Assembly (NCBI RefSeq): GCF_964199755.1
Contig: NC_133897.1
Coordinates: 118,739,579-118,803,578 of the forward strand
Reading direction: 5' to 3'
Length of the DNA stretch: 64,000 nt
Source: Larus michahellis
Taxonomy: Eukaryota > Chordata > Aves > Charadriiformes > Laridae
Each line of letters starts with the position of its first letter. The stretch's first letter is position 1. Position numbers and translations under genes: made by a program. Below the pieces are notes generated by a model. It worked only from the letters and a program-made list of their open reading frames with translations. It was not told where the DNA came from and searched no databases. Positions 59,791 through 64,000 of the stretch are shown here, piece after piece.

Positions 59791-59798
59791 TGACGTCA
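59791..59798. promoter_or_regulatory. Perfect palindromic CRE (CREB/CREM site)
   Basis: TGACGTCA is present exactly, inside TGTGACGTCACG in the CABYR CpG island. It is the full consensus site for CREB/ATF/CREM. CREM drives many post-meiotic sperm genes in mammals, which suits a sperm-tail gene. Confidence 0.7.
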
Positions 59799-59845
59799 CG
59801 CCGCCCCCCCCCCGCGCTGGGCGCGGCAGCCCCCGGGTGGCGCGT

Positions 59846-59887
59846 GGGGGCAGCGGGGGCCGCAGGGGGAGGCCGGGAGCGGGCGGG
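59846..59887 (+). other. G-quadruplex-forming block in CABYR promoter
   Basis: Six G runs of three to five bases are separated by loops of one to five bases on the plus strand. Further G runs lie on both sides. Confidence 0.65.
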
Positions 59888-59900
59888 TGGCGGAGGGGAT

Positions 59901-59920
59901 GGAGGAAGACGGAGGAAGAC
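59901..59920 (+). repeat. 10-base tandem duplication with ETS-type cores
   Basis: GGAGGAAGAC occurs twice in direct succession. Each copy contains GGAA, the ETS-factor core, in the CABYR promoter island. Confidence 0.8.
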
Positions 59921-60304
59921 GTGTCCTGTGAACTCTCTGCGTGAACACGAACGGCTTTTCTGGCGCATCGCGGGGCGCTTTGGTGGGTTTTATCTTTAAA
60001 AACGGGGAATTCAGGGCGTGGGTTTGAGGTCACGTGGCGGTTCCACAGTTGGCTGCTCCCCCCCCCCCCGGCCGTGCCTCCCGCTGCCTAAAGGTGCAGA
60101 AGCGGGAATAAAGGATTTGGTCACGGCAAGCGGTAAATAGCCCCCTCTAAGTTACAGGAGCGATCGGAGGCCGGGGGGGGTGTGGGATGGAGGAGGGTTG
60201 GTGGTGGCACGGCAAGGGATGAGCAGTGGCCATCACGCCGCCGGCGATGGACACCTCACACCGGGGCAGGGTAGACACTCACCCGAGGGGTTCTGTTCCT
60301 ACAG

Positions 60305-60328
60305 ATGAGAAACTGTAAGCCGGCTTGA
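60305..60328 (+). CDS. Upstream ORF of CABYR (7 codons)
   Basis: An ATG directly after the likely acceptor opens a seven-codon frame ending in TGA. The stop is ten bases before the CABYR start, in another frame. Such uORFs can lower translation of the main frame. Confidence 0.5.
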   Translation: MRNCKPA

Positions 60329-60338
60329 GTGGGCAAGG

Positions 60339-60483
60339 ATGGAGTCTTCAATGATCAAGCACGTTCCATATGGCCTCCAGATCCTGCTCGAGGGAGTGAG
60401 CTGGGCTGTCATGCAAGACAAACCGGATGACATTGCCGAGTTTTTTGCTCTCTATTTCCAAGATCTTGTCATCTTTCAAAAAG
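60339..60483 (+). CDS. CABYR: CABYR coding exon 1 (RIIa domain)
   Basis: Encodes residues 1-48 plus one base. It contains nearly all of the RIIa fold. It ends AAAAG before GTTTGTTC. Confidence 0.93.
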
Positions 60484-62254
60484 GTTTGTTCCTGCCGGTG
60501 CTTCATCTGAAGAGCTGAGCTATTTGAGAGTGCTGTCCTGCTCAGGCTTGATTTCTGCTTCTGTTTCCAGGGCATCCAGATCTGGATATAACAGAACTGG
60601 TTCATAAGTTTGAGGTTGCTCGCGGTAAGATAGTTGCTCTTTGTTCTTTTGACAAATTTTGAGACAATGTTCCAACCCAAATAGTTGTGAGTAGTTTTCA
60701 CTTTTTATGGGATGCATCCCGTCCATATCTGGTCACGTGGAAGAGGCATGTTGGTGCTAGGCTATTGAAAAGCCAGGCGTCTTCAGAAAGCACTTGCTTC
60801 TATTTAACTAGTGATGTGCTTAACATAAAAGGTTTAGTCTTTTAAACCGTAAGTGTGACAATGTGCGTGGGCAGTAGATAAGAATGTAGCCATCACTGCA
60901 GGATCAGGATCACTGCAGGATCACCACCATCACCTGCTCCTAAGTTAATGATTCCTAGGTTTTGAAGTGCTACCAGTGCTCTCGGAATTTCCCAGCCCCT
61001 TATTGATAGGCAAGCAGCAATGCCCCCTTAAACCATTCCATCTCTGCAACCCGGGAAGCCTCATAGATGTCCTGTAGAGCCTCTAATCGAGTTGGTGCTG
61101 AAACCGCTCTTCATTTTATTTCAACGGAAACAGTTGCTCTTGTATTGCCATTATGTGCCTTTTACCTTGCAGAAAACATGAAGGAGGGACTGGAAGCGAA
61201 GACCTCCGAGCACACAGATCCTTCGTTTTCTGGGGAGCCCAAGCAAAAGGACAAGTGTACGGACACCGAGGAAGACCAGCTCCTTAAAGAACCTGAAATT
61301 CAATATAGCTCCGAAGTAACTCAACACCCATCAATTGCCAGTTCCGTGGCAGAAAGCAAATCCCCCCCTGGATCTGCTAGACCTCCATCCCCCGAGGGAC
61401 CTGAACTGGTGTACGTCCCCGCTGAGTCTACACAGCTTGCTGCCCATGCGCTAGGTAACACTGACTCCTTTTGTTCTGTGAGGGATGTGGCAACCAGCGT
61501 GCAGACTCTTTACGAAGACTCTCAGACCTCAGAGAATGAACTTACACCAGTAGAAGGTGCTGCTGAAGATGTTGCTGCTGTCCCAGCAGCCGAGCCTATC
61601 GTAGAGGCCGTTAGGTCACAACCAGCAGTGCAGAGCCCGTCCTCCATAGCTGGAGAACTAGGGCCCTCAGACAGCCAGGCTGATGTTTCAACAGATGATG
61701 ATGTAAATCAAGCTTCCTCGGCCACCCTGGGGGAAGACCCATCACCATCACCTCTTTCACCACCACCACCCCCATCACCTGCTCCTCAAGGTCCATTGCA
61801 GGCTGTGCCTTCCTGCAACGACGCTGAGGTTACCTCAACCACTGAGGCTGTAACACTGTGGTGGGATGGTGAGCCAGTTATGGGTGCAGAGGTTGCACCT
61901 TATGAGGGTGCGGAGGTGGCACCTTATGTAGAGCAGTTTCCACGGAAAATAATCATTCCCTCTGTAGACCAAACAGCTTGTCTGGTAGAGACTGAGCAGC
62001 CTCTAAATGCAGGCCAGGGCTCGAGCGCTACAACCTTAGGTCCACGTGCTGATGATTTGCTTCTGTTTAATGTGGGAAGAATTAGTCCCCTGGGATGCTG
62101 TACTTTCTCCTTGAGCAGAGAGGAGAGCCCGGATGCCTCGGGTCATTTTCAGACATTGCAGTGCGATCTACCACCCCCTCAGCAGAATAGTGACTTCCCA
62201 CTTCGCTGTTCTTTGCAAAGAGCCATTGTATCCCTTTATAGAAAGATGATTTAG
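60339..62254 (+). CDS. CABYR: CABYR, calcium-binding tyrosine phosphorylation-regulated protein (3 coding exons)
   Basis: Three exons join in frame to give 426 residues, shorter than the human protein (about 493, from memory). The start has an A at -3 and G at +4, and an in-frame TGA lies upstream at 60306-60308. Residues 9-48 form the RIIa-type dimerisation/docking domain (VPYGLQILLEGVSWAVMQ, then FFALYFQDL), which in the family binds AKAP-type amphipathic helices. The rest is acidic and Ser/Pro-rich. PELVYVPAESTQLAA lies at about 143-157, a proline-rich run PSPSPLSPPPPPSPAPQGP at 256-274, an eight-residue tandem repeat at 304-319, and YVEQFPRKIIIPSVDQTACL from 318. These last blocks match the mammalian protein. 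In mammals it sits in the fibrous sheath of the sperm tail and is tyrosine-phosphorylated during capacitation. The C-terminal tail after about residue 342 is divergent. Confidence 0.93.
60571..60624 (+). CDS. CABYR: CABYR coding exon 2
   Basis: Fifty-four bases after an 87-base intron; acceptor CTTCTGTTTCCAG, donor GTAAGA. Encodes GHPDLDITELVHKFEVAR, which matches the region just after the RIIa domain in mammals (DIKDLV-like). Confidence 0.93.
60625..61172 (+). other. CABYR: CABYR intron 2
   Basis: The intron is 548 bases. It contains a 15-base direct repeat of period 17 (60892-60906 and 60909-60923) and a 15-base stretch at 60927-60941 identical to part of CABYR exon 3. Confidence 0.9.
60892..60923 (+). 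repeat. Tandem duplication, period 17
   Basis: ATCACTGCAGGATCA occurs twice, separated by GG. Confidence 0.9.
61173..62254 (+). CDS. CABYR: CABYR coding exon 3 (main exon)
   Basis: The 1082-base exon encodes residue 67 to the TAG stop. The acceptor is TTTTACCTTGCAG, and the open frame extends upstream of it only by chance. It holds the TDTEED acidic patch, the PELVYVPAE block, the proline-rich run, the repeat and the IIIPSVDQ block. Confidence 0.95.
61883..61930 (+). repeat. CABYR: 24-base coding tandem repeat in CABYR
   Basis: Two imperfect 24-base units encode GAEVAPYE and GAEVAPYV. The human protein, as I recall it, has a single comparable segment. Confidence 0.9.
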
Positions 62255-62808
62255 TTCTGCGGGATGCCGATTCCCTTGGGAAGTGCTGGGAGCTCTCAGC
62301 TGCTCCCCAGGTTTGGCTGTAAGGGCTGGAATACATGATGCCACCTGAAGGTTGTGTGGGAGCAGTGATAAGGGCGCGTTGTCTAGCCCACAGCCTCTTT
62401 GTCTCTGCGTCACTGGTTTGGGTCTCCATCATCCGGTTACCGTAAGCATCAGCAGCTTCAAATACCCCCTTTCTTGAGAAAGGCCACCAAGCTGGGTGCC
62501 AAGGAAGCCTGGAACCAGCCAGTGCTTGAGACAGCCTTGGTCTGTAGATTGAGAGCTGCACACTAAGGGAGTTACAGCCATGAAGAGAAGCCCCAGCTAT
62601 GATATGAACAGAAAGTGCTACTGTCTTGTTCCTAGCTTAGGATCTCCTCTAAAATAGTTAACCCCCACTGATTTCAGCACTTAAACAGTTTTCTTGTAAA
62701 AATGACTGGTGGATGTTGCAGTGCAACTTAAAGTATCACCGAAGGCTGAATTTTGGTGCGTTCGCAAATGCTGCCTTAACAATACCACACAGCAAATTTT
62801 TGCATCAT
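62255..62808 (+). other. CABYR: CABYR 3' flank, no canonical poly(A) signal
   Basis: I find no AATAAA or ATTAAA between the stop and the CR1; only a variant AATACA near 62322. The first canonical-type hexamer is ATTAAA at 63728-63733, inside the CR1. A minus-strand open frame (62082-62561) overlaps the end of the coding exon; I regard it as chance. Confidence 0.6.
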
Positions 62809-64000
62809 CATGGAATCACAGAATGATTTGAGTTGGAAGGGACCTTGAAGATTGTGTAGTCCAACCCCCCTACCCTTGGCAGGAACATCTTTCACTAGAC
62901 CAGGTTGCTCAAAGCCCCATTCAAGCTGGCCTTGAACAATTCCGGTCATGGGGCCTCAACAGCTACTTTGGGCAACATCTTCCAGGGTCTCACCAGCCTC
63001 ATTGTAAAAAAACCATTCCTGGTATCTAATCTAGATTTACCCTCTTTCAGTTTAAAACTGTTGCCCCGTGTCCTGTCAATGCAGGCCTTGGTAAAAAGTC
63101 TTTCTCTGTCTTTCTTATAAGCCCCCTTTAGGTACTGAAAGGCCGCAATAAGGTCTCCCTGGAGCCTTCTGTTCTCGGGGCTGAACAGCCCTGACTCTCT
63201 CGGCCTGTCTTCATAGGAGAGGTGCTCCGGCCCTCAGATCACTTTTGCGGACCCGCTCCAACGAGTCCATGTCTTTCCTGCGCTGAGGGCTCTGGAGCTG
63301 GACACAGTACTCCAGGCGGGATCTCACCAGAGCAGAGGGGCAGAATCACCTCCCTCAACCTGCTGGCCACGCTTCTTTTGCTGCAGCCCAGGATGCAGTT
63401 GGCCGCCTGGGCTTTGAGCACACATTGCTGTCTCATGTCCAGTTTTTCATCCACCAGTACCTGAAGTCCTTTTCCACAGGGCTGCTCTCAGTCTGTTCTT
63501 CCTACAGTCTATACTGGTATTGGGCATTGCCCCAGTCCATGTGCAAGACCTTGCGTTTAGCCTTGTTGAACTTCCTGAGGTTCACGTGGGCCCACTCCTC
63601 AAGCCTGTCAAGGTGCCTCTGGCTGGCATCCCGTCCCTCTAGCGAATCAACCGCACCACTCAGCGTGGTGTCACCCGCAAACTTGCTGAGAGTGCACTCA
63701 ATTCAACTCTCTGTCATTGATGAAGCTATTAAATAGTATTGGTCCCAGCACAGACCCTTGAGGGATACCACTCATTACTGGTTTCCACTTGCACATTGAG
63801 CTGTTGACTGTAAGTCTTTGGATGCAGCCATCCATCCAATTCCTGATCCATCAGATAGTCCATACATTAAACCCATCTCTCTCCAATTCAGGAAGCAGAA
63901 TGTTGTGGTGGAGTGTATCAAAGGCCTACAGAAGTCCAGGTAGATGGTATCTGTAGCTCTTCCTGTGTCCACTGATGCTGTCGCTCCATTGTAGAAGGCC
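62809..64000 (-). mobile_element. CR1 LINE, minus strand, runs off window edge
   Basis: The plus strand begins with the reverse complement of the CR1 3' tail (octamers ATTCTGTG, ATTCCATG on the minus strand), then the 3' UTR, then ORF2 reverse-transcriptase sequence to the window end. On the minus strand I read [23 protein letters not shown] and KFAGDTTLSGAVDSLEG, then KLDMRQQCVLKAQAANCILG. The usual FADD box reads FAGD, so the active site is altered, and several frame changes are present. It is the longest CR1 here. Confidence 0.93.

Larger units (their letters stand above)
59630..60250. promoter_or_regulatory. CABYR: CpG island and promoter region of CABYR
   Basis: A sharp rise in GC and CpG content lies just before the first coding exon of CABYR. 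It contains a perfect CRE (59791-59798), a G-quadruplex-prone block (59846-59887), a 10-base tandem duplication with ETS cores (59901-59920) and a CACGTG E-box (60031-60036). The coding exon begins after an acceptor-like CTGTTCCTACAG ending at 60304, so a non-coding first exon probably lies in this island; GTAAAT at 60133 is one possible donor. Confidence 0.75.

Overview
The window is vertebrate nuclear DNA, most likely from a bird. Genes are split by GT-AG introns, two CpG islands mark promoters, and the only interspersed repeats I can identify are CR1-type LINEs with the avian-style octamer tail (ATTCTGTG-like). No SINEs, prokaryotic operons, tRNA/rRNA genes or CRISPR arrays are visible. I cannot name the species.

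Two protein-coding genes are supported, both on the + strand and in the same order as in mammals (TTC39C then CABYR, from general knowledge of human 18q11.2). TTC39C runs from a start codon at 15455 to a stop at 52162 in 14 coding exons whose phases all match (576 codons plus stop). Its promoter lies in a CpG island at about 14770-16130 that holds paired NRF1-like sites and strong G-quadruplex tracts. CABYR runs from 60339 to 62254 in three coding exons (426 codons plus stop). Its upstream CpG island at about 59630-60250 holds a perfect CRE. TTC39C is a TPR/IML2-family protein; CABYR is a sperm-tail protein with an RIIa-type docking domain. They are neighbours but are not known to act in one pathway.

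Layout: 1-14600 is intergenic, with small sequence curiosities and a speculative antisense chain of exon-like segments (654-10914, minus strand). 14600-16130 is an A/C-rich tract followed by the TTC39C CpG island and first exon. 16130-52162 is the TTC39C body, with an 11.5 kb first intron carrying a CR1 copy at 19541-20430. 52163 to about 54690 is its 3' UTR. 54690-59630 is intergenic, with CR1 fragments at 57171-57395 (minus) and 59524-59623 (plus). 59630-62254 is the CABYR promoter and gene. From 62809 to the window edge lies a longer minus-strand CR1 with an altered reverse-transcriptase active site.

I found no clearly new biological system. The items most worth checking are the antisense exon-like chain upstream of TTC39C, the perfect CRE and upstream ORF of the sperm gene CABYR, a possible 89-base intron in the TTC39C 5' UTR, and CABYR transcript ending near or inside a CR1.
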